From NCBI GenBank assembly GCA_965153455.1, contig OZ234493.1, forward strand, positions 2,356,001-2,420,000: a DNA stretch of 64,000 bases. Reading direction: 5' to 3'. The notes beneath the pieces were generated by a model. That model did no database searches. It saw only the letters and a list, made by a program, of their open reading frames with translations, and was not told where the DNA came from. Shown here piece by piece: positions 1 to 10,790 of this stretch. A program made the translations under genes and the position numbers. Each line of letters opens with the position of its first letter. Position 1 is the stretch's first letter. Source of the stretch: Sphagnum compactum. Taxonomy: Eukaryota > Bryophyta > Sphagnopsida > Sphagnales.

Positions 1-1260
1 TCCAAAAAATAGTTTAATGTATATTTGGTTCAAATGTTGTTTCCTTATTTCATTTTCACAAAATTGTAGATGTTAGGAATAAGAAAACAAGGTTCAAGTA
101 ATAAGGGGAGGGGGAGTCATTGTTGCCATTTGTTGCCATTATCACCAAAATGCTTAGACCTTTCATCCACACCTCGACCTTTTTCCCATTCAAGCTTTGA
201 GTTTGAGTTCTTTCCTATCTATCTACTTGTGTTTGCAAGTTCTTTTATAATTGCATTACTTTGTTGACTGAACTTGGTGAACTCTTGAAACCCATATATA
301 CATTTTCATGTGTAAACATTAAAAATTGAATAATGTATGAACAATTTATTCTTTTGGCACACGAAAATGATGAGATTGGTAATTTGTTATTAAAATCAAT
401 ATCTCGTTTGAAAATGTTCAGTGTTGTGGTTTGTGGGAAATCAAATCATGGGTTGTTGCTTCTATGTTTTAAGGTGCAAACTTTGAATATATTTCATATT
501 CTTCTTCTTACAAGCCCAATAACATTGGTTTCATGATTAAGGTTAAAAGCTTATGTTGGTGGGTGCTTCATGTATTTTAAGAATAGTTTCTCAACATAAT
601 GGCTTGACCAATTCTCTAGTCTAATGAAACATCCCTTGATGTTTACAAAGTTTTGTAGAGAATTATATTCAAACAAGAATTTTATTAAAAAAATTGAGTA
701 GAAGCCATTTGGAGTAGGTGAGGCAAATTGAAAAATTGAAGTGAACCTCATGTGAGAATCATTTGAAGTGAGAAAAATTAGCTTTGTACTCCTTTCTCTT
801 CTTCTTCTTTGATGTCTTGTGTAGTGTAAAATTCTACCTCAAGCTTTATTAGAATAAGGGCTTGTGTCATGTGTTCTTACACCTACTCATTAAAAAATTG
901 AGAGGTACAAAGTTATTACACCACCAATGAATGGGCATAATACCCATTCCACCAATGGAATGGTCAAGCCCTTGCCCATTATGTCGAGAAATCGCACTCG
1001 TTGAGTTTGTTAGGGCAAGCTTGGAAGATTATGTCGTATAAATGTGGTCAAGAAAGTGATATAATGTGCCTCCCCAGATCTTAATGTGTAGAGAGTAGTA
1101 AGGCCCAGTTTCTGGTAGTTGGGCGCGGTTTCACAGGAACGTATTACACGCGCTGGAATCAGCAGTACGCATTCCACATTCCTCCTATGCTATCTCGGCA
1201 CTGATGGACGGGCCATTCCGGTTTATAACGAGCAGATATACGCAAAGAGAAAGTCAGCCC
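1..1260. other. Intergenic DNA upstream of gene 1
   Basis: AT-rich DNA with short open frames only. None has recognisable domains or plausible splice partners, so I see no gene here. GC content rises after about 1080, where the promoter of the next gene probably lies: GGGCC-type motifs are visible near 1209 (cgggccattccgg). Confidence 0.5.
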
Positions 1261-1269
1261 CGGTTCTTT

Positions 1270-1700
1270 TATGTATTTAGGGTTCGAAAATTAGGGTTTG
1301 CAGTTACGACGGCAAAGCTTTTATGATCGCTAGCGTTATCTTCTTTGTCTTCTTCACTCCTCCTCCTCCTCCTCTCGCGCTTTGCTTGCTTTTTACCCAT
1401 CTGCATCTTCATCTTCCGCAGCTTAGGAGCTTATTGTTGTCTGGGATTCATCCCTGGAGTTTTTCTTTTGAGAATTTTTAAAAAAATAAATAAATAAAAT
1501 TGTCGCACTCTTGTTTTTTTTTTTTTTCTTCGCTTTTCTTCATTGTGGGTATCTCCTTCAAGTTTCTTGTGGAATTTTGGTGTCAATAGGCAGTCGTGGA
1601 GAGAGAAAAACAGTTTTAGGTTTGTAGAATAAGACACGCACGCCGGGTGGGCGGGGCGGGGCGGGGCAAGGCCGGGGGGTGGTTGGGAGGGGGAGCGAAA
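1270..1700 (+). promoter_or_regulatory. Promoter-proximal region / 5' leader of gene 1 with telo-box
   Basis: The stretch before the ATG at 1701 is a typical plant leader: CT-rich runs (about 1340-1420) and poly-T. A telo-box TTAGGGTTT lies at 1291-1299 and a partial TTTAGGG at about 1276. Telo-boxes are known to be common near the transcription starts of plant ribosomal-protein and translation genes, which suits the proposed translation-related product. The exact transcription start is not determined. Confidence 0.5.
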
Positions 1701-4700
1701 ATGTCGAAGAAGAAAACGTCGCGTGCTGTGATGACGTTGAAGGATTTTCATGGTGGCTCGATTCCTTCAGATCTGCCTCTTCCCTCTGCTCCTGGAATGT
1801 AAGTGAAGCCACTTTCTCTTTTTTTGGTTTTGTTTTTGGTTTGTTTGTACACTAGTGTGTTCTTGGAAGAACTAGATGTGGACATTTGCTAGATAGGTTT
1901 TTAGATACTTTGATGGACAAGAGTTTTGAGGGCGTGAAGTTTCTGAATGCTATGGTTTTTTTCCCTGTCACTCTCTAGGCCTGTCGAGCGGAGTTCTTTT
2001 AAGAGACAGGGATCTAGATTGCTACATGGACGCTAAGATCCTGTGATGGATAAAAGGTTTTAGGGCATGAAGTTTCTGAGTGCTATGGTTTTTTCCCTGT
2101 ACCTCTCTAGGCCTGTTGAGGGGAGTTCTTTTGAGAGACAGGGATCTGAGATTGTACATGGATGATTAGATCCTGTGATGGACTAAAGGTTTTAGGGCAT
2201 GAAGTTTCTGAGTAATATGGTTTTTTTTCCTGTTTCTCTCTAGACCTGTTGAGCGGAGTTCTTTCAGAGACAGGGATTTGAAGTTGCTGGATGGATGCTT
2301 AGATCCTGTGATGGACTAAAGGCTTTAGGGCATGAAGTTTCTGAGTGCTATATTTGTTTTTCCTGTCTCTCTCCAGACTTGTTATGTGGAGTTCTTTTGA
2401 GAGACAGGGATCTGAGATTGCTAGATGGATTCTTAGATCCTGTGATGGACAAAAGGTTTTGGGGCATGAAGTTTCTGAGTGCCATTATTTTTTTTCTGTC
2501 TTTCTCTAGGCCTGTTGAGCGGAGTCCTTTTGAGAGACAAGGATCTGGGGGATCATGGATGAGTCCTGTTGGCAGAGGGTACAGCGGCAATGAGCGCACC
2601 ATCGGTCAGAACAGACAAGGATTGAGCAATAGTGTACGAGCGTTGGAAGATAAAGCGTCCCTCTTCCCTAACCCTGCAAGCATAGGGAGAAATTATGATG
2701 AAGATGAGCGGAAGCCAGTAGATGGACGCCCTCGCAGTGGCCATAGTGCAGAACAATACGAAGAGCAGCAGGTGTATGAGGATCGCCCCCGTTCTGGCCA
2801 CCACCACAATCAAACACTCAATCGCTTCTCCTTGGTGGATGAACATGGTTACAAAAGCACTGTCCCTGTGTTGTATGAACAATCCTCTCCCCCCAACAAG
2901 CAGAATCCATCGGTATCACCACCTCCCTATTGGAGGCAACCTCCACAGCAGCAGCAGTCTGTTGCTTCTGTGGATCGCAACTCTGGTCCAAATGTTTGGC
3001 CAGCACGGCAAGAATCTGAGAGCACCCAAATGCCTTCAGACTCGGTGCAGAATCAAAGTCGAGTATCTGTTCCATGGCAAGCACAGATACCCAAATCAAA
3101 AGCATTGGACTTGGGGTTGTCTGATAGGGCAAGCTCTGGAGGCTTGAAACCTGAGCATAGCTGGGGAGGTGCCAGTACTGACCGAGTCCCTCATGGTAAC
3201 AATTATGTGAATGCAGAACATTCAAAATTTATCAGACAGCAATCATGGTACCCTGAGAACAGTGACCAGGTGGGTTATGCCTCAGAGGTAGGTCAGATGG
3301 ACGGACGGGTGGTTTACAGAGAGAGTTATGAAGGCAGGCCATCTTACAATGATGGAACCAGACCTGGTTTTGGTGATGGGGCTAGAGTAGGAGAGAATAG
3401 TGGTGTCCAGGGGGATGCTGCACGTGTAGGATACACAGATGCAAGAGGTTATGCAGGTGATTCTAGTGGTCGTGGACTCAATGACACTAGATCTTTTGGA
3501 AGCGGGGAAGGTTACTATGATCCTGGAAACAGAATTACATTCTTTGATGTGGGGAGGACTGGCAGAGTGGAGAGTGATTACAGGAGGGAACCCAGTCACC
3601 CAGAGGGTCTGCGACAGGGTAATAGTGGCCTCAGAGCACAGAGCACTGGAGAGATTCCTGACAATTATGGACCAGCTGCAGGTCGTGGTGCCTTGGCAGA
3701 AAGGAATCCCCATGGCTTAAGCCTGCATGAAAGCAGGAATCAACGAGTAGATGTGGATCAAGTTGATGGGGTTCCAGCTAGCATGGACTGGGAAAGGCGA
3801 AGAAGCCCACCTTTGGTTGAGAGCCGCCAAGCTTTCAATAGAGAGAGACCTTTCCCTTCTGCAGAGGGATATCGGGTTGGGTACTCTCCAGCAGAAGTTT
3901 CTCCAGCTGATGCATCTGGGCCTCGAACACCATTAGTGGTTCCAGACCCAGTTGCCGAGAGGCCAAGGTTGAAGCTTCTTCCCCGTTCCAAGCCTCTGGA
4001 GACAGATGAGGCAGTTGGGCATATCGAATTAGAAGTGCCAGCTATAGAGGTCCTGACTGCACTGTCCTGCTTTTGCATTTGTAAGATAAGGTTGAAGTCT
4101 GTTTGACCACAAAGTGCTGTTGCTTCCATGGACACCTTCCAGAGGTAATGCTGGCATCATCTGTATGGAACATTGATTGAAATTTTGACAAAGTGTTCCT
4201 GTGATCTGTGATTCAGTATAAGGAGAAAGATTTGTGTGGCAAGTCTGATGAGAGACGAAAAGATGAACTCGTGTTTTCAGAGGATACAGCAGCTGAGGCC
4301 ACAGATGAGGGTAGGCTTAGTGTACGGGGTACATCTACAGATGTCGAGTATGTGGGTGGAGATAGCAAGCTGGCAGCGCGTCCAAAGCTGAACTTAAAGC
4401 CAAGATCACAGCAATTGGGGGCAGGAGGTGCCACTATAGGCTCAGATAGAGTGAGGTGAGTAAATAGACACCATATGCCTAATGATTGTGGGAACCTGAG
4501 ACTTGCTAAGAGTATGGTAGAATCCAGAGAGTGGTGGAACTTACATACAATACAAGTCTTTACCTGTATGTCATGTTGTGCACCTACTGCCTAGGATTGA
4601 CAACAGCCTCCCCATTTTATAAATCTACTATACCATAAAAAAGTAAGTGTTTGGTCCAGCTGTAAGGCCCTGTCTAGGTACTTCTGAAAAGGAAAAGCTT

Positions 4701-6293
4701 TGTACCTCCTTGTTTGTTGGTATTTATTTATAGGTGACAATTGCATTTGAAGGGAACTGCCTCCTCTACAGTACAAAACATTAGACACATGTTCCTATGA
4801 AGAATCTCCCACATCTATGAAGTTAATGCTCCCTGCACCAATGAAGAACCCATTGACATGAGGAGTTGCAAAAACTGGTGACAGAGTTAAAAGCTCAAGA
4901 GTTTGTGAGCAATGGCCACAGAGCTAAGACCAACATGAAAGTTCTTGATTGGCTTACTTGTTTTTGTTCACCCTGATAACCTGCAGGAACTCTGTTTTTG
5001 GTGGTGCTCGCCCTCGTGAACTGGTAAGTTTGATTCTCAGATAGGCAGATTCTCTTTCTCTGGCATTTCAGGCTATGGATTTGGGGGCAGGGGTGGTGAA
5101 TTCTAGCTCAACTAACATATGCAGCTAACCCATTATCATCTCTCCAATGAATTCAGTGCCTTCTATTTTCCTGCCATAGGTATTGAGGACACGTGGTGCT
5201 AATGATTTGGGCACAGCAGGCCAGGATGGTCTCCCTTCCCCAACACTGTAAGTAAACTATTTGTTCAAAGGATGGTTTGTTCCTAGGTTAGGCATGCAAG
5301 TGCACCCATGTTACAACTCCTGTGTCTAAGCTATATCAAGTACTTTATGTCTGTAAGGCTTATGAAAAATCTGTTTTTAAAGAGCGAGGTTGTTGAAGTA
5401 TGTTAGGTGCACTAGTTGCTCTCTGATGAGTCTCCCTTGTGTTGCTTTGGTTTTCCAGTGGACACATACCTGGTAGTGGCAGAAGCAAGCCAGAGCAACA
5501 AAGAACTGGGCTGCCTAATGGCTCTGGTAGCTGGGCAGATGAAAAACAAGTGGGAACACAGCCATATAAACACCAGGTTGAACAGTTCATGGAAAGCCAG
5601 GGACAAAGAACTAAACAGAATTGGGTTGCTCCTGGCAATGACCAAGGGGATCCAGACTGGAAGGGTCGTGGTGACTTTGACAAGCAAGACAACATACGTC
5701 AATATGAGGCAAACCGCTCCTATGATCGCCAAAGCAGTCAAAGCCGTGGTCCTGATAGGCAAGAATCACCTCTCATTGATCATCAAAAGACTGACAGTTG
5801 GCGTAGACCTCCATCTCCGATCCCTGCCACATCAGCAGCATGGGCAGCTTCTAATAACCCTGCAGCTCCAGTTGCAATTTCAGGACGGGATCCAGCCCCT
5901 CGCATATCTGGTCATCATGGGTTCAGTGCCCCTGCTTCAGCCCTTGAGCTGGTAAAATCGTTTTCTCGGTCATTAAGTATTGGATCTACCATGGCTGGAG
6001 TTACTCAAAGTAACAGCGGCAACCAGCTACGTAATGCAAAGTCAGTTCCTCGAGTCCAGCATTATGGACCTGGGTCCATAAATGGAAATTCTGGTGTGTA
6101 TAGTCAAAAGGATGCCACGTTTTCACGCCTTGCAGAAGCAACCTCTGCCTCACCTTCAATTAGTAGAGATGTGTATGTTCCTGGAAGTGGCTTTGATGGT
6201 AATAGACCATATGACAGGTTTGGTAGTACCAAATATGCACGAGGTTTTGGTCCAGGGGCTGGTGACATAAACAGTAGGTTGTCGCATGGCTGA
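1701..6293 (+). CDS. Plant eIF4B-like / dentin-sialophosphoprotein-like protein (6 exons)
   Basis: Proposed CDS: 1701-1798, 2510-4049, 4217-4455, 4987-5023, 5180-5247, 5459-6293, giving 938 residues in continuous frame. The start at 1701 is chosen because the first 33 residues (MSKKKTS, then TLKDFHGGSIPSDLPLPSAPG) are the conserved N-terminal signature of this plant family. Further family motifs are GRNYDEDERKP (about residues 92-102), the paired basic motifs RLKLLPRSKPLE (about 519-530) and RPKLNLKPRSQQL (about 601-613), and SVFGGARPREL (about 628-638) followed by VLRTRGANDLG. The rest is low-complexity, rich in Gly, Ser, Arg and Gln, probably disordered. No RRM is visible. Family members are usually annotated as eIF4B-like or dentin-sialophosphoprotein-like, so a cytoplasmic RNA/translation role is likely but inferred. 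Odd points: intron 1 contains five tandem copies of its own acceptor, and the exon 2 donor is weak (GTCCTG at 4050, or GTGCCA at 4035, both in phase). A strong GTAAGA at 4081 is out of phase and would lead to a stop. Confidence 0.85.
1909..2545 (+). repeat. Fivefold tandem repeat of the intron 1 / exon 2 acceptor
   Basis: Five copies of an approximately 132-bp unit. Each has the sequence gatggacnaaaggttttagggcatgaagtttctgagtgc (in short conserved blocks), a pyrimidine tract, an AG, and the first 35-40 bases of exon 2 (cctgttgagcggagttctttt, gagagacaggg). The AG dinucleotides fall at 1977-1978, 2109-2110, 2242-2243, 2375-2376 and 2508-2509. Only the last copy continues into the long open frame. 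The earlier copies reach stops or shift frame. Confidence 0.9.
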
Positions 6294-7790
6294 GAGTCCA
6301 TCTGGAATTGAGTGGGCTTACTTTTATGCAACTAGGCTTCAGCTTCAGCAAGCATCTGGATGTTATGTGATTTTCTGTATGAGCCTCTTCTAATGGCAAT
6401 TTATAGGGCTTATTGTTTCTGTTCTACACATTCTTGTCATATGCAATTCACCTGAGGCTCCTGTCCAGTAATATTGTTCATGAGAATGCACTACCCAAAA
6501 AGCCTTATGAAGCAAGGAGATCCTGAGGCTGTATAGATTTAAGGTCAGTTGTGCCCCTTGATGCCTGGCAATTTCAGTGACCTGTTCTTCTAAAAGTTTC
6601 ACTGCCCACTAATTTTTGCTGTGCATCTTGTGAAAGGGCCTTTCCTTGGTGTGTTCATGCAACAAATATTTTATTTGAACATTGCAGTAGGATTAGGTGC
6701 AAATTTTTCTCAAGAAGTGGGGTGCAACTGCTTTGATTGTTAACTTCCCATTCTTCTGTTGATCATGTGAGATTCTTTGTCAGCAGTGTAGGTTCTGCCA
6801 CATAGTATAGGTACCTTGTGAGTATGTTGCAAGTTTTATTAGAGGCATGGGAGTAACTTATGTCCAAGTATACTAGACTGGAATCTCCTTTGCCAGAGTA
6901 GTCCACCTAGAACGGATGGTGCTTACTACTTAAGACTTGGTGTCAACTGTGGCCATCATCATCTGATTTACAGTCTTCAAATTATGAGCAGGTTGGTTTT
7001 TGCTGATCCTTATACAGATAGTTATTGCTATGACCTTGGTGCCAGCAAAGCCATGGTGCCAAGGTTATATTGTTGTCTATCCCTTCCAAGCTCCTAACAA
7101 TCTTCTGAGTGCTCAGGATCTTGACTGCATAGATTGTTCTCACTCCAATGGTTGCAACCTCTGTGATGAATAGCTGCTTCTTTTGTTTGGTTATGTCATT
7201 TTTCTTGGACATGTACTAAACTGTGCTTTCCCTGTAACTGGCATCATGTGGAGGTGTGAGTTCTTCTACAACACATGACCAGTCCGTTAAGATCACAAGT
7301 CTCCAACTTCTACTACACCTGTGAGTAAAACATCAACATTCCTTCATTTTTATCAGGTCTGAACAAAGTTGTATTTTGTACATTAGACTCCTGTTGGTGG
7401 CAGGAGTAAAAAGCTGCAAACTTATCTCCCTTTGATTGGAGCTGAACTTGGGTGGGTCTTTTGAGCAGCAAGGAGGCTTCTTACTATGCCAGCCCAAATG
7501 ATGTATGTCCATGCAGCTCTTATTTTTGTGCATAAATCAAATGTTGCGATACTTACATTTCCTTTTATGCCTATGTTGATCTTGTGATGTGCCTTCACTT
7601 CTATGGTTTGCAGTGATTGTTGTTACACTGGTGATTTTCAGATCCTTATCAACAATCAGTTTCACGAATTCAGTTAGTACATAGGTTAGTACGCATCCTG
7701 TTGATCCCTGTGTGTGTGACTGAAACTGGATGTCGATATTGCTTTTTGTTTCAAGAACATGAACGTTTTGGCAAGGAAGTGATGAAGTGC
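6294..7790. other. 3' flank of gene 1; no gene seen
   Basis: The first several hundred bases after the stop at 6291-6293 are probably the 3' UTR of gene 1. Beyond that I see only short frames on both strands with no domain signatures and no coding-like conservation. Confidence 0.4.
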
Positions 7791-7798
7791 TCATATGC

Positions 7799-8035
7799 TT
7801 CAGGATGTTTGGCGGCAATGACAAAAACTGGATTGCAGTTCAGCATACAGGATACATACTGCAATGCACAACTCTTCAGGATGTTTGGCAACAATGAAAC
7901 CCAGATGCGGTGCAGCATACTGGAAAGAAACTGCAATGCATAGTGCTGCAAATGCTCCAGGATGTTTTGCAATGATGAAATCCAGGTGCAGTTCAGCGTA
8001 CTGGAAAGATCCTGCCATGCAGAACACTTCCAAAA
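7799..8035. repeat. Diverged ~76-bp tandem repeat, three copies
   Basis: Three units begin at about 7801, 7877 and 7956. Each starts with caggatgtttggc or ccaggatgttttgc, followed by an aatga block, a gcagttcagcatac-like block and a ctgcaatgca block. Divergence of 20-30 percent suggests an old array. Several short minus-strand frames here are artefacts of the repetition. Confidence 0.75.
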
Positions 8036-8486
8036 CCTGAGCTTGTCTCAAAAGATGTGTAAAATTCTCATCTCATGCTTTTGTCCAAACTGAGGATTTT
8101 CTACTGAGCTAACGAAGATACACATCTCTTCCAGAACATTCTCACCGATTGCTCCATATTCGGTGGATGGGTGGGTGGATGAGAAACACTTTCCCATTGG
8201 GTCCCAGTTCCTGAGAGTTACTAAACATGATGGTTAGTTCAAAAGAGATGGATGGTAGTTGGACAAGAAATACTGTTTCCATTGGGTTCCAGTTTGTGGC
8301 TAACCTAACTATGTTTGGTTAGCTAGCTCAGTTGCTACTTTTACGAACTCACCTACTGATAAACCACTACCCCATACCTGTGTACTAATGTATGTACTAA
8401 ACTATGTACAGACTACAGACATGGGAATATAGTACATATTGTAGATTGACTGCATATTGTTTACACTACTAAGAGCAGGTCTGTGT

Positions 8487-8800
8487 GGTTCTATGCAGAA
8501 CCGTACAAGGCGCAAAAAGACAAGCCTGGACCAAGCTTCCTTTGGGGTTGTTTGAGAATGGTTCTATGCAGAACTGTGCAAGGCGCAAAAAGACATGCCT
8601 GGACCAAGCTTCGTTTGGGGTTTGTTTAGAATGGTTCTATCTATGCGGAATTGTGTGGTTCTATGCAGAACTGTACAAGGCACAAAAAGACAAGCCTGGA
8701 CCGAGCTGCTGCATTTGGGGTTGTTTTAGATGGTTCTATGCAGAACCATGCAAGGTGCAAAAAGACAAGCCTGGACCGAGCTCATTTGGCAGTGTTTAGC
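8487..8800. repeat. Tandem repeat with a GGTTCT-ATGC-AGAACC hairpin
   Basis: Four copies, starting at about 8487, 8559, 8655 and 8730, of a 70-95 bp unit. Each begins with tggttctatgcagaac, followed by caaggcgcaaaaagacaagc, ctggaccaagct and tttggggttgttt. A partial copy lies at 8632. The start of each unit is a small inverted repeat (GGTTCT, 4-base loop, AGAACC). The plus-strand open frame through it (8485-8799) is a by-product of the repeats. Confidence 0.85.
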
Positions 8801-9332
8801 ATCCTGCGTCCCAAAAGAGTCAGCTAAGAAATATGATTGGGTTTGCTTGATTGGTCACGATTGTTGAGTGTGCGGTACGGGATTGTTGTAGTAGCATTTG
8901 ATTCATCCTCACTTTTTGTTACATTCTTTATGATTTCATATTCATGGAATGTGCACCCAAGATATTACCAAAGAGCCTCACTATTTTCTCATATTCTAAT
9001 TTTCTCTTATCCTTTGACCAAAAGCGTTGGCTTGTATTGTATATATTTACCCTAAAGAAGGGACACATTTATGCACTACTACCATGTTAGTGGTAACATC
9101 TTTTGTTTGTGAACAAATTATAGCATTTTTTGAGTAATTTTGTGAAAAAGCCAATCACAAAAGAAAATCACATTGCCAAAAAAAAGAAAAAAGAAACATT
9201 GAGCTTTTTGTATATGCACTCACAACTAATTAAATGTGAGTTGCAAATAAGTCTAGTTCATAAGTATATATGAAATCTACATTTTACACTTACCTTGCCA
9301 AAAAAACAAACATTTACATGAGACTGTCTGTG
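8801..9332. other. Intergenic DNA; no gene seen
   Basis: AT-rich spacer between the tandem repeat and the MITE, containing only short non-descript frames. Confidence 0.4.
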
Positions 9333-9335
9333 TAA

Positions 9336-9750
9336 GAGCATCCTCCAGTGGTGCTCAGTCTGTGAACCCTTTTTCCAAAATTTGTCTTTCACATCCAAGT
9401 TTTAGTTACCACTATTTTCTGAAACCCCACCGATAACTGAAACAACTGGACAGCAAATAGGTGAGAACTAGTAATAGCAAACCAGCTGGACCAATCATTT
9501 TATGATGGGACGAATCAGAAACACTTAGATGAGCGACAGTTAGATGATCGTATTTATTACACTCGTTTCTGAAAGTGCACATCTTTTGCGGCGCCTTTTA
9601 CCAGCCGCCGCAAGCAAAGCAAAACAGTGCAAGTACGCTGAGCCAAAACGATTGATTTTCCTGACTCAAACCAGCATGTGTTGATTTTTCTTCATTCAAT
9701 TCTGCTGTGTACGATAGCGTACTGAGCAGTGAGCACCGCTGGAGATGCTC
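9336..9750. mobile_element. Tourist/PIF-Harbinger-like MITE
   Basis: A 415-bp element. It opens with GAGCATCCTCCAGTGGTGCT and closes with the inverted counterpart (AGCACCGCTGGAGATGCTC), terminal inverted repeats of about 20 bp. It is flanked on both sides by TAA (9333-9335 and 9751-9753), the 3-bp TWA-type target duplication typical of PIF/Harbinger and Tourist elements. There is no transposase frame inside, so it is non-autonomous. A diverged relative lies at about 54222-54975. Confidence 0.85.
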
Positions 9751-9861
9751 TAAGTGTATAATTGAAATTGTTTTACACTTCGTTGATGTCAGTGTTAAAG
9801 AAATTATTCACATAGTGAGTAATTTTTTTTAAAATACATGAATACATGTAGACGCATGTAT

Positions 9862-9908
9862 ATATATGTATGTATGTATGTATTTATGTGTATGTATGTA
9901 TGTATGTG
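9862..9908. repeat. (TATG)n microsatellite
   Basis: Tetranucleotide run of tatg/tgta units with one interruption (ttatgtg). It lies directly before the probable leader of the MRS2 gene. Confidence 0.9.
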
Positions 9909-9909
9909 G

Positions 9910-10790
9910 ATTCGAGCTGCCTCGAAGGGAGTGTCGCAATTGCAGGCAGAAATTGTGTCTCGGTGATGCTTTCGTCGATTTTGTAGTTGTTTTTTTTTCT
10001 TGTCCAGATCCCCAAGTGCGGTGCAATTTCTGGTTGTTCGGGGGGCGGAGAAATGGCTTCCTGGATTGCATCAAGCTATGGAAACTTGCTGGGCTTCAAA
10101 CTGGTTGCTTGAAAACCTCTGGAGGTGTCGGGAACCCTTTTAAAAGGAAAGGTAAATTGAGTCTGTTTGAAGCTTTTTTGTGTGTCTGTAGGTACTAGGG
10201 GTTTTTTTCTTCTTCTTCTTCTTATGGAGCTTCTCGGATGAAGGTTTGAGTTGCAGTTGAGCGTGGATCTGAAAATTCTCTATTATGTATTTATTCTCTG
10301 GTTTCCTACATGAAGTTCTTTTCTGTGGGAATTCTTGTTTTTAGGGTTTCGTGTGTTGGTTATTTTGGTTTCTCTTGTGAAGAGGAGGCTGCTGTTGGTG
10401 CAGCTCTATTTGGATAGTAATGTAAAGAGATCAAAATGGATACCTAATTCAGAATATACTTGACAGTGTTCCCATCTTCGGAAGGTCACACTGGTAACAG
10501 TGGGCTCTCTCTGGACAGATAGAGTTGTGCGATTTTACTGTGAAAAGGGGGATGGGATTCTTCTTCACCAGAATCTGGATCCAAGTTACACATCAGTTGA
10601 TGCATTCAATGCTATGTGGAGCAGAAGAAAGAAATTGATTTTGTCATGCTGAAGATTCTCTATTCTGGATGCTTTTGTGTTGTCTATGGATTTGTTTGAA
10701 TTGAGGAAATTTGGATCGGGTGGTTGATCAACTCTGCTCAATTAGGGTTTTACTTAGGAAACTCTGAGCAATTTAGGGTTTTGGAATCAG
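9910..10790 (+). promoter_or_regulatory. Probable 5' leader of the MRS2 gene with telo-boxes and a uORF
   Basis: GC content rises at 9910 and the sequence looks transcribed. Telo-boxes TTAGGGTTT occur at about 10341-10349, 10742-10750 and 10773-10781, the last only ten bases before the ATG. A possible 5' UTR intron could begin at the GGTAAATTG near 10150, but this is not certain. A short upstream ORF (10053-10112) lies here. Confidence 0.45.
10053..10112 (+). other. Possible upstream ORF, 19 residues
   Basis: An ATG at 10053 opens a 19-codon frame (MASWIASSYGNLLGFKLVA) ending in TGA at 10110-10112. If this stretch is in the mature leader it would be a uORF of the Mg2+ transporter. It may equally be spliced out or lie upstream of the transcription start. 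Confidence 0.2.

Noticed and set aside
2295-2509. N-terminal extension of the long gene 1 frame (from the ATG at 2295)
   Set aside because: This part is intron 1 repeat. The true N-terminus is exon 1 at 1701 with the family signature, and splicing at 2509/2510 joins it in phase.
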